From Emticicia sp031378345 (GTDB lineage Bacteria > Bacteroidota > Bacteroidia > Cytophagales > Spirosomataceae): a stretch of DNA of 64,000 bases. The notes under the pieces are model-generated. The model did not search any database, was not told the DNA's origin, and saw only the letters and a program-made list of their open reading frames with translations. The position numbers and the translations under genes were made by a program. Positions 7,236-16,406 of the stretch are shown in pieces. The DNA is taken from assembly GCA_031378345.1 (NCBI GenBank), contig JANNDY010000056.1:1-64000 (forward strand), read 5' to 3'. Numbering within the stretch: position 1 is the first letter of the stretch; the number at the start of each line of letters is the position of its first letter.

Positions 7236-7652
7236 ATGATACTTAAACGTAATGCAACTGCCGTGTGGCAAGGAACGGGCAAAGAAGGTGCTGGACACTT
7301 GACAACCCAAAGTACAGTTTTAGACAAAACTCAATATTCGTTCAATACTCGTTTTGCCGATGGTGTTGGCACAAATCCAGAGGAATTGCTTGCTGCTGCT
7401 CATGCGGGTTGCTTTACAATGAAACTAAGTTTCAATCTTTCAGGAGCTGGTTTTACGCCTGAAAACTTAGAAACAAAATGTGTAATTACCCTTGAAAGTA
7501 GTGGAATTACAAGTTCACATTTAACTTTGGTTGCCGCTGTGCCGGGTATTGCTAAAGAACAATTTGACGCACTTGTGGCTGATGCTGAGGCTAATTGTCC
7601 TATTTCAAAATTATATAATACTGCTATTACAGTAGATGCAACATTGTTATAA
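7236..7652 (+). CDS. osmC: OsmC-family organic hydroperoxide reductase
   Basis: 138 aa, typical for OsmC. The two redox cysteines lie in AAHAGCFTMKLS (about residue 59) and EANCPISKLYN (about residue 122); the pattern GTNPEELLAAAHAGC is diagnostic. It reduces organic hydroperoxides in the cytoplasm. It is a single gene with a terminator hairpin at 7683-7720. The start codon is the first ATG and gives the expected MILKRNATAVW. Confidence 0.93.
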   Translation: MILKRNATAVWQGTGKEGAGHLTTQSTVLDKTQYSFNTRFADGVGTNPEELLAAAHAGCFTMKLSFNLSGAGFTPENLETKCVITLESSGITSSHLTLVAAVPGIAKEQFDALVADAEANCPISKLYNTAITVDATLL

Positions 7653-7680
7653 ATAGTATGATTTTATTGAATACTTTTCT

Positions 7681-7721
7681 TAAAAAAATGACAGAAAAAA
7701 ACTTTTTTGTCATTTTTTTTT
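7681..7721 (+). terminator. Intrinsic terminator after osmC
   Basis: AAAAAATGACA and TGTCATTTTTT pair across an A/T loop and run into a T tract, about 30 bp past the osmC stop. Confidence 0.7.
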
Positions 7722-7748
7722 ATTTTTATCAAATAAGTTTCATTTTTT

Positions 7749-7780
7749 TTTGAAAATACGAAAAACATAATTTACATTTG
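7749..7780 (+). promoter_or_regulatory. Bacteroidota promoter: TTTG-N20-TACATTTG
   Basis: A TTTG ending at 7752 and TACATTTG at 7773-7780 are 20 bp apart, matching both the -33 and the -7 boxes. The ATG of the next gene is 31 bp downstream. Confidence 0.75.
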
Positions 7781-7810
7781 TAAATCAAATAAAAACCAAA
7801 CCCAAAAAAA

Positions 7811-8566
7811 ATGACTTTCCTAAAACTTCTTTCAAAAATAAGTATTTTAGTGCTTATTTTTAATTCTACTTATGGTCAAACTGACAGCAAGTTAAGAACC
7901 TTAAGAAATAAAGTAAACGAACTTTCTCGCCTTAATAATCAACTTAGCGAAGAAAACATCAATTTGCATAATTATATGCGTAAATCTAATCAAACTATTT
8001 CAAATGTAAGAGATTCGATTAACGCACAATTAAAGGAAAACAATCTATTAACATTAGAAAGTAAAAAATGGCAAGAAGCAACTTTCAATGTAAATAAAAG
8101 TTTGCAGGCTTCACAAAAAGATGTAGTTTCGGCTCAAGACGAAATCAGAAAAATGAAGTACGAAATTGAAATTTTGAAAGACCCCAACATTCTTAGAATT
8201 TATAACGAATCAGCTGCAAAAGTCAAAGAAGGGCTTATTGCAAGGCTTTCGGAAAGTAGTTTGGGCTTTCAATTTGATGAAGAGAATGGAGGAATCAAGG
8301 CAACCAAGCAATTTGGCAATGATACTGAAGCCTGGTGGGTCTTCGACAAGACAATTGATATACTTTTAGAACTAAATCTCAAAGTTATGCCCCATTTATA
8401 TGACCCTAATCGCTCAATGGTTTATGGTTCTACCAATTTATTAGAGAAAGTTCGATACAGCAATAAGCAATATTCTCCACAAGATGATATTGATAAAATA
8501 AGGCTTTACCAAGAGAAAGCAATCCGAATTCTCGAAACTAATATTCGTAAATTAAGTGTGAAGTAA
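7811..8566 (+). CDS. Exported coiled-coil protein of unknown function
   Basis: 251 aa. A signal peptide runs to about residue 23 (LVLIFNSTYGQ). Residues about 25-125 form a long coiled coil rich in L, N, K and E at heptad positions. The C-terminal half (about 130-250) is a small globular part with AWWVFDKTIDILLELNLKV. No family recognised. Its own consensus promoter lies at 7749-7780. It is 68 bp before the TonB receptor gene on the same strand; whether they share a transcript is unclear. Confidence 0.7.
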   Translation: MTFLKLLSKISILVLIFNSTYGQTDSKLRTLRNKVNELSRLNNQLSEENINLHNYMRKSNQTISNVRDSINAQLKENNLLTLESKKWQEATFNVNKSLQASQKDVVSAQDEIRKMKYEIEILKDPNILRIYNESAAKVKEGLIARLSESSLGFQFDEENGGIKATKQFGNDTEAWWVFDKTIDILLELNLKVMPHLYDPNRSMVYGSTNLLEKVRYSNKQYSPQDDIDKIRLYQEKAIRILETNIRKLSVK

Positions 8567-8634
8567 AAAATAAACTATTGATAGTCAATGATTTATGAAA
8601 TAAAATATCGTGCCTTACCCAAAATATAAATATA

Positions 8635-11082
8635 ATGAAAAAAATAATACTGGCTTTTTTGATATGCCCTTTTGTAGTTTTTGCTCAAACAACAACTTTT
8701 ATTGGAAAAGTAACCAGAGCTGAAAACAATGAAGTCTTAATTGGAGCTTCGGTTTCTATAAAAGGCACAACTCGTGGCACAATTACCGATGTTTCGGGAA
8801 AATACAAGCTTTCAGGAAAAGGAGAAGATGTAACTTTAGTAGCCAAATATATAGGCTTTAAAGACCGTGAAGTTGTAGTAAAAATCAATAACAGAGATAG
8901 AATTACAGTTGATTTTACCTTAGTTAGCAATGATACACAGCTACAAGATGTGGTGGTAACTGCCAATAAAACTGAAGAGTTTTTGCAAAAAGTCAATGTG
9001 GCTGCAACCGTAATTTCGAGCAAAGACATTGAGCAACGTACTTCTTATAGCACTTTAGATGCACTGAAAGATGCTCCATTAGTTTTGACAGATTCGTGGG
9101 TAGCTTCTCAAACTTCTTTTTCGATAAGAGGTTTAGCCAATAACTTTGACAACGTGGGATTTGAATCAACTGTCGGTTTATATATTGATGATGTTTATTT
9201 TTCACGTGGATTTGCTTTTAATTCTTCTCTTTTTGATATTGACCGTATCGAAGTTTTGCGTGGACCACAAGGAACGCTGTTTGGTAAAAATACCATTGGA
9301 GGTGTAGTAAATGTTATTTCAGAAAAACCCGAATGGGCAAATAATGGACAAATCGAAATTGTGGGAGGCAATTATAATTATTTTCAAATGAGAGGAAAAT
9401 GGAATTATCAACTTGTCAAAAATAAGCTCTCAATGCGTGTAACTGGAGCTTTGACTAAACGTGATGGCTATATAAAAGACCCTAATCCAGATTTTAATAA
9501 ACTGAACAAAACAGATTTTAATGGTTTTAGAGCGTCTTTATTTTATACGCCCAATAACAAAACTGATGTAACTCTGAAAGGTTATTATGGCAAAGATAAG
9601 AAGAATGAACAAACGATGATTTTTCTTAGTGGCGAGGATGAAAACCCACTTGGTGTAGGAGCAACGGACATAAATTCAACAGCTAAAAGTATAGCATTGC
9701 CCTATTATCGTAATCAAGCAGGCGGAATGTTACGTTTGAATAGAAAAGTGGGTGAAAATACTTTTACTTCCATTTCCGCAGTGAATAAATCAGAAGATTT
9801 TACTCGCCAAGATTTTGATGAATCAATTGTTGATGCAGCACGTTGGGGACGAAAGCAAAGCCTTCAGAATTTCAGTCAAGAGTTTAGAATTGTTTCGCCA
9901 AGAGGCGATGAACGTACATTATCTTATCTTGGTGGTTTGTATTTTTTGAGCGAACGTATAAAAGGTTTAGATACGAGTTCGATAAATGAAGGATTTTTAC
10001 CTTATGCTCGAAAATATTTAGATAGCAAAGTGCCTGACATCAAAGGTTTTCAAGAAACATATGATGTGCATAGCGATATTCAGTCTGTTTCGTTTGCTGC
10101 ATTTGCTTCAGGAACTTATAAATTATCTGAAAAACTTAAAGTAAATGCGGGTATGCGTTTCACTTCTGAAGCACGTAAGTTTTCTTTTTATGAAAACATC
10201 GGCTATTTCAATTATAATGGCAAGCCCGTAAAACTAATGGATGAATTTGCTACTCAAGTCGGTTCTGCAAAAAATCCACTTACTCGCTCGACCAACGACA
10301 ATGTTTTGACTTATGACATTAGCCTCGATTATAAAGTTTCTTCCTATATATTAACTTACATAAAATACGTTAAGGGATTTAAAGGAACAGGTTTTAATAC
10401 TTCCGTTACAAGAGATGTTACAGGTAGTGCCTTGGTTTTCAAACCTGAATTTGTTACAAGTTTTGAAGCAGGTTTCAAGTCTAAATTTAGTAATCGAATG
10501 AAACTAAATGCGGCGGTTTTCTATAATAATTACTTGAATAAGCAAGAATTCTTGGACCAAGGCTCAACTGTAACAATCTTAAATGCTGAAAAAACAGGTG
10601 GAATGGGTGCAGAAGTTGAGTTTTCGGCAATGGTAAATAATTTTCGTTTTGATATTTCGGGTGGAGTTATTGACATGAAATACAAGAAATTTATATTTGG
10701 TGAAGATGAAAATGGCGAAATAATTGACTTTTCTGGAAACAAACTTTTGAAAGCTCCTAATGCAACCCTATCGATTGCTCCTTCATATAATTATAGTTTG
10801 AAAGATAAATACAAAGTTATGTTTGGTGTAAATCTAAATTATGTAGGAAAAGCCTATAACGATATTAGTAATTCTGAAATTATTGCTCGCCAAGCCTCAA
10901 CTATTTTCAATAGTCGTATTTCATTAATGCCTAAAAATGGCAAATGGAGCATAGCACTTTGGGGTAAAAATCTTACAAATCAAGTGTTTTATCAACATGG
11001 ATGGGAGTACGATTGGGGAAACCAAGTTTCATTGAGTCGCCCACGTACTTATGGAATAGAAATGTATTTAAATTTCTTTTAA
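8635..11082 (+). CDS. TonB-dependent outer-membrane receptor with N-terminal carboxypeptidase-like domain
   Basis: 815 aa. A signal peptide (to FAQ near residue 18) is followed by a CarboxypepD_reg-like beta-sandwich (about 20-105; GKVTRAENNEVLIGASVSIKG), a plug domain (about 115-230; the VLRGPQGTLFGKNTIGGVVN segment is diagnostic) and a 22-strand barrel up to the C-terminal ...GIEMYLNFF, which ends in phenylalanine as barrels do. It takes up a large ligand across the outer membrane with TonB energy. No SusD partner follows, so it is more like a siderophore or cofactor receptor than a SusC glycan importer. Substrate unknown. A bidirectional terminator follows. Confidence 0.93.
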   Translation: MKKIILAFLICPFVVFAQTTTFIGKVTRAENNEVLIGASVSIKGTTRGTITDVSGKYKLSGKGEDVTLVAKYIGFKDREVVVKINNRDRITVDFTLVSNDTQLQDVVVTANKTEEFLQKVNVAATVISSKDIEQRTSYSTLDALKDAPLVLTDSWVASQTSFSIRGLANNFDNVGFESTVGLYIDDVYFSRGFAFNSSLFDIDRIEVLRGPQGTLFGKNTIGGVVNVISEKPEWANNGQIEIVGGNYNYFQMRGKWNYQLVKNKLSMRVTGALTKRDGYIKDPNPDFNKLNKTDFNGFRASLFYTPNNKTDVTLKGYYGKDKKNEQTMIFLSGEDENPLGVGATDINSTAKSIALPYYRNQAGGMLRLNRKVGENTFTSISAVNKSEDFTRQDFDESIVDAARWGRKQSLQNFSQEFRIVSPRGDERTLSYLGGLYFLSERIKGLDTSSINEGFLPYARKYLDSKVPDIKGFQETYDVHSDIQSVSFAAFASGTYKLSEKLKVNAGMRFTSEARKFSFYENIGYFNYNGKPVKLMDEFATQVGSAKNPLTRSTNDNVLTYDISLDYKVSSYILTYIKYVKGFKGTGFNTSVTRDVTGSALVFKPEFVTSFEAGFKSKFSNRMKLNAAVFYNNYLNKQEFLDQGSTVTILNAEKTGGMGAEVEFSAMVNNFRFDISGGVIDMKYKKFIFGEDENGEIIDFSGNKLLKAPNATLSIAPSYNYSLKDKYKVMFGVNLNYVGKAYNDISNSEIIARQASTIFNSRISLMPKNGKWSIALWGKNLTNQVFYQHGWEYDWGNQVSLSRPRTYGIEMYLNFF

Positions 11083-11102
11083 TTGAAGGTTCAAATTGAC
11101 AA

Positions 11103-11142
11103 AAAAAAGTCCGAAATTTAATTCAGAATTTCGGACTTTTTG
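11103..11142. terminator. Bidirectional terminator between the TonB receptor and PhyH genes
   Basis: AAAAGTCCGAAATT and AATTTCGGACTTTT form a 14-bp stem with T runs on both strands. It serves both convergent genes. Confidence 0.85.
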
Positions 11143-11144
11143 AT

Positions 11145-11942
11145 TCAATATAAAACAGGATTCATAGCCGTATCGATTATTTCACCCACTTTGGCTCCTG
11201 GACACCAAGTATGCCAGTCATTTTCTTGGTTTTGGTTTTCGGGTTGTTGCAAAACCATATCTTTATCCATATAAATAACCGTCATTACTTTTCGTACTTG
11301 GTTGGTAATATTTGCCCCAGCTCTGTGAAATACCCAACCTGAATGAAAGCTAACTTCACCCAAATCGAAAGGCTCAATTACATGTTCAAAATCGGTAACT
11401 CTGAGTTTTTCACCGATGAGTTTTTCGCTATCATCACCAATTTTTAAATCTCTCCCTTCTACAATTCGGTGGCTACCAGAACTAAATTCGAGTGGACCCA
11501 TTTCAAAAGGTACTTCCTGCAAAGGAATCCAAGCAGTTACTGTTTTGTCGCTACTCAAGGGCCAGTAATATTGGTCAGCATGCCAAGGAGTAATACCTCC
11601 ACCACCTTCTTTAAATAAGGCTTGGTCGTGGTACATTCGCACACCATCAACTTGCATCAAGTCGGCGGCAATTTTTGCCAATCGCTTGCTGAAAACAAAA
11701 TCTTGAGCTTCGGAATTTTCACGCCAAAGGTTGAATAATTGCAAAAAAGCCTTACCATAAGTGTCTCTTTCGTCCACTTTGGTAGTAACTTTGTTCATTT
11801 TTTCAACTTGCTTCGAGATTACTTCGTTGTAAAAAGCCAATGTTTCGGCATCAAAAACATTTTTGAGTTTGATGAAACGATTTTTTTCGAAGAAATCAAT
11901 TTGCTCTTTGCTTAGCTCGTAAGGAGTTTCTAAAGTTTTCAT
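11145..11942 (-). CDS. Phytanoyl-CoA dioxygenase (PhyH) family protein
   Basis: 265 aa. A cytosolic Fe(II)/2-oxoglutarate-dependent dioxygenase: the iron-binding HxD is in TPWHADQYYW (about residue 120), the distal histidine in VSFHSGWVFHRAG (about residue 200), and an arginine after it can hold 2-oxoglutarate. The N-terminus has the family pattern SKEQIDFFEKNRFIKLKNVF. The substrate is not clear from sequence. It lies 15 bp after the dehydratase-like gene on the same strand, at the end of the glycan block, so a modified sugar or lipid is possible (inference). Confidence 0.87.
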   Translation of the reverse strand: MKTLETPYELSKEQIDFFEKNRFIKLKNVFDAETLAFYNEVISKQVEKMNKVTTKVDERDTYGKAFLQLFNLWRENSEAQDFVFSKRLAKIAADLMQVDGVRMYHDQALFKEGGGGITPWHADQYYWPLSSDKTVTAWIPLQEVPFEMGPLEFSSGSHRIVEGRDLKIGDDSEKLIGEKLRVTDFEHVIEPFDLGEVSFHSGWVFHRAGANITNQVRKVMTVIYMDKDMVLQQPENQNQENDWHTWCPGAKVGEIIDTAMNPVLY

Positions 11943-11957
11943 TGAGATTAATGGTAT

Positions 11958-13013
11958 TTAAACTTTATTTTTAGATAACAGTAATTCTAAATCAGCATTG
12001 ACCATTTCGGCACATAAAGATTTTAAGTTGTATTTTGGACACCATTTGAGTAATTGATGTGCCTTTGTAGGATTTCCGATTGAATAATTTAGTTCTGTGG
12101 GGCGAAAAAAAGATGGGTCAACCGCTACAACTGTTTGTCCCTTAGGAATTTTGTATTTTGGATTTTGGCATGAAACAACAATTGCTTTTTCGTCAATTCC
12201 TACCCCTTCAAAATGAAGACTTACACCAATTTCTGCAAAAGATAATTTCACAAAATCTCTAATAGAAGTGTTCATTCCAGATGCAATTACAAAATCATCA
12301 GCTTGTTCTTGTTGAAGAATCAACCACATCGCTTCTACATAATCTTTGGCGTGTCCCCAATCTCTTTGAGCATCTAAATTGCCTAAAAATATACACTTTT
12401 CTATACCAAAAGCTATTTTTGCTGTGCTAACTGTGATTTTTCTGGTAACAAAATTTTCTCCACGTATGGGCGACTCATGGTTAAAAAGAATACCTGTGGA
12501 AGTGAATAATTGATAGTTCTCTCGATAATTTAAAGTTGCCCAAAACGCCATTACCTTAGCGGTGCTATAAATGCTTCGAGGACGAAAAGGGGTTTGTTCA
12601 CTTGCACCAATTTGTTCGGTACCTCCAAAACACTCTCCCGAACCTGCACAAAAAAACTTGATAGGTGTTTTAGATAATCGAATAACTTCAAGTACATTCA
12701 GTGTTCCAAGAGCAATACTTTCTATGGTTTTGACTGGTTGTTGGAGTGATAACGCTACTGAACTTTGCCCTGCCAAATTATAAATTTCATCAGGTTGAAT
12801 TCGACTTATTACTTCTAAAGTATTTTGATAATCATTGATATTTATTGTCACTAATTGCACATGAGGAAGTATATTGAGTCTTTGAAGGTTTTCAAAAGAA
12901 TTTGAATCAACATTTCGAGAACCTCCAAATACCTCATATCCTTTTGAAAGAAGCAATGCCGAAAGGTATGCCCCATCTTGCCCCGATACTCCACAAATTA
13001 GTGCTTTTCTCAT
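11958..13013 (-). CDS. GDP-mannose 4,6-dehydratase-like epimerase/dehydratase (second copy)
   Basis: 351 aa, extended SDR. The Rossmann motif is CGVSGQDGAYLSALLL, the catalytic acid is kept in GSGECFGG, and YSTAK holds the Tyr and Lys pair. FNHESPIRGENFVTRKI and GNLDAQRDWGHAKDYVEAMW match Gmd. It overlaps the upstream gmd by 4 bp (ATGA). It differs from gmd at STSELYG (GSGECFG here) and at PYAVAK (IYSTAK here), so it may act on another GDP-sugar or have changed reaction; Rmd-type reductases lack the glutamate that is kept here. It probably makes a GDP-deoxyhexose for surface glycans. Confidence 0.85.
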   Translation of the reverse strand: MRKALICGVSGQDGAYLSALLLSKGYEVFGGSRNVDSNSFENLQRLNILPHVQLVTININDYQNTLEVISRIQPDEIYNLAGQSSVALSLQQPVKTIESIALGTLNVLEVIRLSKTPIKFFCAGSGECFGGTEQIGASEQTPFRPRSIYSTAKVMAFWATLNYRENYQLFTSTGILFNHESPIRGENFVTRKITVSTAKIAFGIEKCIFLGNLDAQRDWGHAKDYVEAMWLILQQEQADDFVIASGMNTSIRDFVKLSFAEIGVSLHFEGVGIDEKAIVVSCQNPKYKIPKGQTVVAVDPSFFRPTELNYSIGNPTKAHQLLKWCPKYNLKSLCAEMVNADLELLLSKNKV

Positions 13014-14074
13014 GAAATATTGTTCAACTTTTTATAGCGAGCCAAATCAGACTGTATCATATCTGTAACTAAGCCTTTCAAATCATATTTTGGTTTCCAG
13101 CCAAGTTTTTCTTGAGATTTTGTAGGGTCGCCTATTAATAAATCAACTTCAGTTGGGCGGAAATAACGCTCATTAATGCCAACAACTTGTTTGCCAATTG
13201 GCAACTGGTGTGCCGGATTATTACAAGCAGTTACAACTCCAATTTCATTGATACCTATGCCAGAAAATTCGATTTCAATGCCCAATTCGGCAAAAGCCAA
13301 TTTTAAAAAATCTCTAATAGAAGTAGTTGTTCCAGTGGCAATTACAAAATCTTCGGGTATTTCTTGTTGAAGAATTAACCACATAGCTTCTACGTAATCT
13401 TTGGCGTGTCCCCAATCTCTACGTGCATCAAGATTTCCCAAATAGATACAATCTTCTTTTCCAAACAAAATATTGATGATGCCAAGTGTGATTTTGCGAG
13501 TTACGAATGTTTCACCTCTCAATGGTGATTCATGGTTGAATAAAATTCCATTACACGCAAACATTTGATAAGCTTCACGGTAATTTACTGTTATCCAATA
13601 ACCATAAAGTTTGGCAACTGCATAAGGCGAGCGAGGATAAAAAGGCGTTGTTTCACTTTGTGGAACTGCCTGAACTAAGCCATAAAGTTCCGAAGTTGAA
13701 GCTTGATAAATACGAGTTTTGTGTGTCAAATTTAATATTCTGACAGCCTCCAAAATTCGGAGTGTACCTAATCCATCAACTTGAGCGGTATATTCGGGTT
13801 CGTCAAAACTTACTTTTACGTGCGACATTGCACCTAAATTATAAATTTCATCGGGTTGGATTTCTTGAATTAATCTTATAATGTTTGAAGAATCAGCTAA
13901 ATCGCCAAAATGTAGATGAAAATTTTTAGCATCATATAAGTGGTCAATTCGTTGAGTATTAAAACTTGATGCTCTACGCTTAACTCCGTGAACTTCATAT
14001 CCTTTTTGTAGGAGTAACTCGGCTAAATATGCACCATCTTGACCTGTTATTCCTGTAATTAAGGCTTTTTTCAT
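13010..14074 (-). CDS. gmd: GDP-mannose 4,6-dehydratase
   Basis: 354 aa, usual length. It converts GDP-D-mannose to GDP-4-keto-6-deoxy-D-mannose in the cytoplasm. NADP-binding TGITGQDGAYLAELLL, GVKRRASSFNTQRIDHLY, the active-site STSELYG, PYAVAK and RPTEVDLLIGDPTKSQ are all characteristic. It overlaps the next gene by 4 bp. No wcaG (GDP-fucose synthase) or rmd gene lies in the window, so the end product of the pathway is not fixed by context. Confidence 0.95.
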   Translation of the reverse strand: MKKALITGITGQDGAYLAELLLQKGYEVHGVKRRASSFNTQRIDHLYDAKNFHLHFGDLADSSNIIRLIQEIQPDEIYNLGAMSHVKVSFDEPEYTAQVDGLGTLRILEAVRILNLTHKTRIYQASTSELYGLVQAVPQSETTPFYPRSPYAVAKLYGYWITVNYREAYQMFACNGILFNHESPLRGETFVTRKITLGIINILFGKEDCIYLGNLDARRDWGHAKDYVEAMWLILQQEIPEDFVIATGTTTSIRDFLKLAFAELGIEIEFSGIGINEIGVVTACNNPAHQLPIGKQVVGINERYFRPTEVDLLIGDPTKSQEKLGWKPKYDLKGLVTDMIQSDLARYKKLNNIS

Positions 14075-14201
14075 TGGATATTTTGAATTTTTTAGAGAGG
14101 AGTTGGCTGGAATTGATTTAGCTACTCAACATTAGATTTTACAAATGACAGACTTATTTTTGAAGAAAATTTCAGAAAATTTCCTTAGATTTTTTACAAA
14201 A

Positions 14202-15458
14202 TTACGAAATTTGCTTGTAAATCTGAATATGTTCATTCGTAAATTTTTCCCACGAAAATTTGCTGGCTTGAATCAGTGCCTTTTTTGCTAAATCTTTATG
14301 AAAGGCATCATCTTGATAAATTTTGAGCATCGAAATCGAAATCGAAGTAACATCGTTAGAATCAACCAAGATTCCTGCATCACCAACTACTTCTGGAATC
14401 GAACTATTGTTTGATGAAATGACCGGAATTCCACATTGCATTGCTTCCAAAGGCGGAAGTCCAAACCCTTCATAGTGTGAAGGATAAACAAATCCTCGTG
14501 CCGATGAATACAATGCCGCCAAATCTTCGTCTGCAGCATAGCCTGTAATAATTATTTTGTTTTTAATGTTTGGATTTACTTCAATTTCTTTGAAAATTGC
14601 GTCAAAATCCCAACCTTTTGTGCCTACCAAAACAAGGTTCAAATCTTCAATTTTTTCTTGTTGCACCATGCTCGCAAATGCCCGAATAGTGCTTTCAATA
14701 TTTTTGCGAGGCTCTAAAGTTGACAATGAAAGAAAATACTTTTGGTCAGTCGGTATTTTGTATTTTTTTAATATTCTTTCAGCTTTTGCTCTGTCGTGTT
14801 CTTGGTAAAATGTTTCTTTTGACGCTGCCAAAGGCACAACAAAAACTCTTGTTGGGTCAATGCCAGTAACGTTGCACAAGTCATTTTTTGTTGATTCTGA
14901 AATACAAATAGGAAAAGTGTTTTCATCAATACTGGCTACGATTTTTTCCATCATCATTTTATTCCAAGGACCAAAATAATGAGGAAACAAAATCGGAATC
15001 ATGTCATAAATGGTAATGACTTTTTTTGGTTTTGATAGTCCACTTAGCTCATTTGGAAGAGGTAAAAAAGGTGAATGAAATATATCGTAGTCAGAAATAA
15101 TGCTTGGATTTAAGCTAAATTTTGGCTTGACATAACCACGTGTTCGAACAAAAATCTCTCTCACAGCCTTCTGTGGCATTGATTTTAATGGAAAAATGGA
15201 AATAATGCCATTTTCAATTTTAGCTCCAATTTTATCAATATTTTTATTGACAAAATTGAAATGAGTTTCTGGATAATATTTTTTTAAATATTTCAACATT
15301 TCAGGTAAATGTTCAACATTTCCTAAAGATAACTCTATCTCTGAACTATCGTTTAAACCTTTAAAAAGTTCTTCGGCAACTCTAAAAATACCTGTTCTTG
15401 CTGTTTCGTGATAATAACTTAAACCTATAACTGAGGCATCCAAAATGACTTTATTCAT
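14202..15458 (-). CDS. GT4-family glycosyltransferase
   Basis: 418 aa from the ATG at 15458 (MNKVILDASVIGLSYY); a 10-residue upstream extension would overlap the preceding stop. The C-terminal GT-B domain shows LSTLEPRKNIESTIRAF, ILVGTKGWDF-like and EGFGLPPLEAMQCGIPVI, with the EX7E glutamates there. The middle TIYDMIPILFPHYFGPWN is typical of mannosyl- or rhamnosyltransferases of O-antigen type. It uses a nucleotide sugar, plausibly GDP-mannose or the GDP-deoxyhexose made by the next two genes. The acceptor is unknown. Confidence 0.9.
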   Translation of the reverse strand: MNKVILDASVIGLSYYHETARTGIFRVAEELFKGLNDSSEIELSLGNVEHLPEMLKYLKKYYPETHFNFVNKNIDKIGAKIENGIISIFPLKSMPQKAVREIFVRTRGYVKPKFSLNPSIISDYDIFHSPFLPLPNELSGLSKPKKVITIYDMIPILFPHYFGPWNKMMMEKIVASIDENTFPICISESTKNDLCNVTGIDPTRVFVVPLAASKETFYQEHDRAKAERILKKYKIPTDQKYFLSLSTLEPRKNIESTIRAFASMVQQEKIEDLNLVLVGTKGWDFDAIFKEIEVNPNIKNKIIITGYAADEDLAALYSSARGFVYPSHYEGFGLPPLEAMQCGIPVISSNNSSIPEVVGDAGILVDSNDVTSISISMLKIYQDDAFHKDLAKKALIQASKFSWEKFTNEHIQIYKQIS

Positions 15459-15487
15459 GTAAAATTTGATGTTCGTTTTGAAAAACA

Positions 15488-16303
15488 CTATAACTTATAC
15501 CCAAATTTTTCAATTTCTTTTTTCCAGAAATCTGTATCGTAAATATCCCAAGCATGACAACCAAAAGGCAAGCCTCCGTTGAGTTTGTAGGCTTTTTCGG
15601 GTAAATGCTCGACCGCAAATTTCAAGGCAATTTTCCAATCAGGAATTTTGAGTTGAGGCACATAACGATTTAGCTCAATGCACCAAAACATATCTTCATT
15701 ATAGGCAGGGTGCGTTTTGACTTTCTCTAAATATTCGGCAATTTTTTGCTTATTTTTTGGAATAAAACTCAATAATTTCTTAGTCTTTCTTAACGAAAAT
15801 CCACCATTGCCAACCGAGCGTTTCATAATGATTTCCTTTGGACCAAATTTGCCATAAAGGTCTTCTTTTAAGTCAAACCACAAGGCTATTTTCTTCTTAA
15901 AATTCCAAATGAATTCTTGAATTTTTGAGTTAAAATCAATTTCTATTCTCCACGGAGCTCCAATATAATCATAGCCCTTTGCACACCATTCATTCAATTC
16001 ATCTCGAAAAACAAAAGCATCTAATTGATAAATGAGCATATATTCATAAGCCAAAAAACGACTATAAAACTCTTCAGAAAGTAACAAACGATTATAAGAA
16101 AGTGTACTTTTGAAATAGGCATCATCAAAATTTTCAAATTTTATTTGCGGATATTTTTCTTGTAAATAGTTGATATTCAGCGATTTAGGTTTAATAATCA
16201 AAACTGGATAATGCCCAAGAACAGCCATTCCTTGCGAAAGAGAAATCTCTTCAGTATGACTCAGTTTTTCTTGATAAATCGGAATAACTATGCAGACGCC
16301 CAC
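15488..16303 (-). CDS. DUF5672 family glycosyltransferase-like protein
   Basis: 271 aa. The stretch LSLSQGMAVLGHYPVLIIKP, the YEYMLIYQLDAFVF motif and GYDYIGAPW, RSVGNGGFSLRKTKKLL and NEDMFWCIEL are typical of DUF5672, a GT-A-like family found in glycan clusters. YQLDAF may carry the metal-binding acidic residue. It lies directly upstream of the GT4 gene with 29 bp between them, so the two are probably co-transcribed. The specific linkage is unknown. Confidence 0.85.
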   Translation of the reverse strand: MGVCIVIPIYQEKLSHTEEISLSQGMAVLGHYPVLIIKPKSLNINYLQEKYPQIKFENFDDAYFKSTLSYNRLLLSEEFYSRFLAYEYMLIYQLDAFVFRDELNEWCAKGYDYIGAPWRIEIDFNSKIQEFIWNFKKKIALWFDLKEDLYGKFGPKEIIMKRSVGNGGFSLRKTKKLLSFIPKNKQKIAEYLEKVKTHPAYNEDMFWCIELNRYVPQLKIPDWKIALKFAVEHLPEKAYKLNGGLPFGCHAWDIYDTDFWKKEIEKFGYKL

Positions 16304-16310
16304 TCGTTTT

Positions 16311-16404
16311 GGCTGTTAGCCGTTAGCAATTAGCTATTGGCTTTTATTAAATGATAAAAAACTTTTTTTGTTTGCTAACAGCTAATCGCTAAAAGCTAAT
16401 TGCT
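16311..16404. repeat. Palindromic repeat built of 7-bp units (GCNNTTA)
   Basis: The left arm is four units, GCTGTTA-GCCGTTA-GCAATTA-GCTATTG. The right arm (16373-16402) is the inverted form, TAACAGC-TAATCGC-TAAAAGC-TAATTGC. Related elements lie at 38097-38230 and 45510-45620. Confidence 0.75.
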
Positions 16405-16406
16405 CT

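Noticed and set aside
16311..16404. Possible CRISPR array from regular short repeats
   Set aside because: Units are 7 bp and contiguous with no spacers; it is a palindromic tandem repeat, not a CRISPR.
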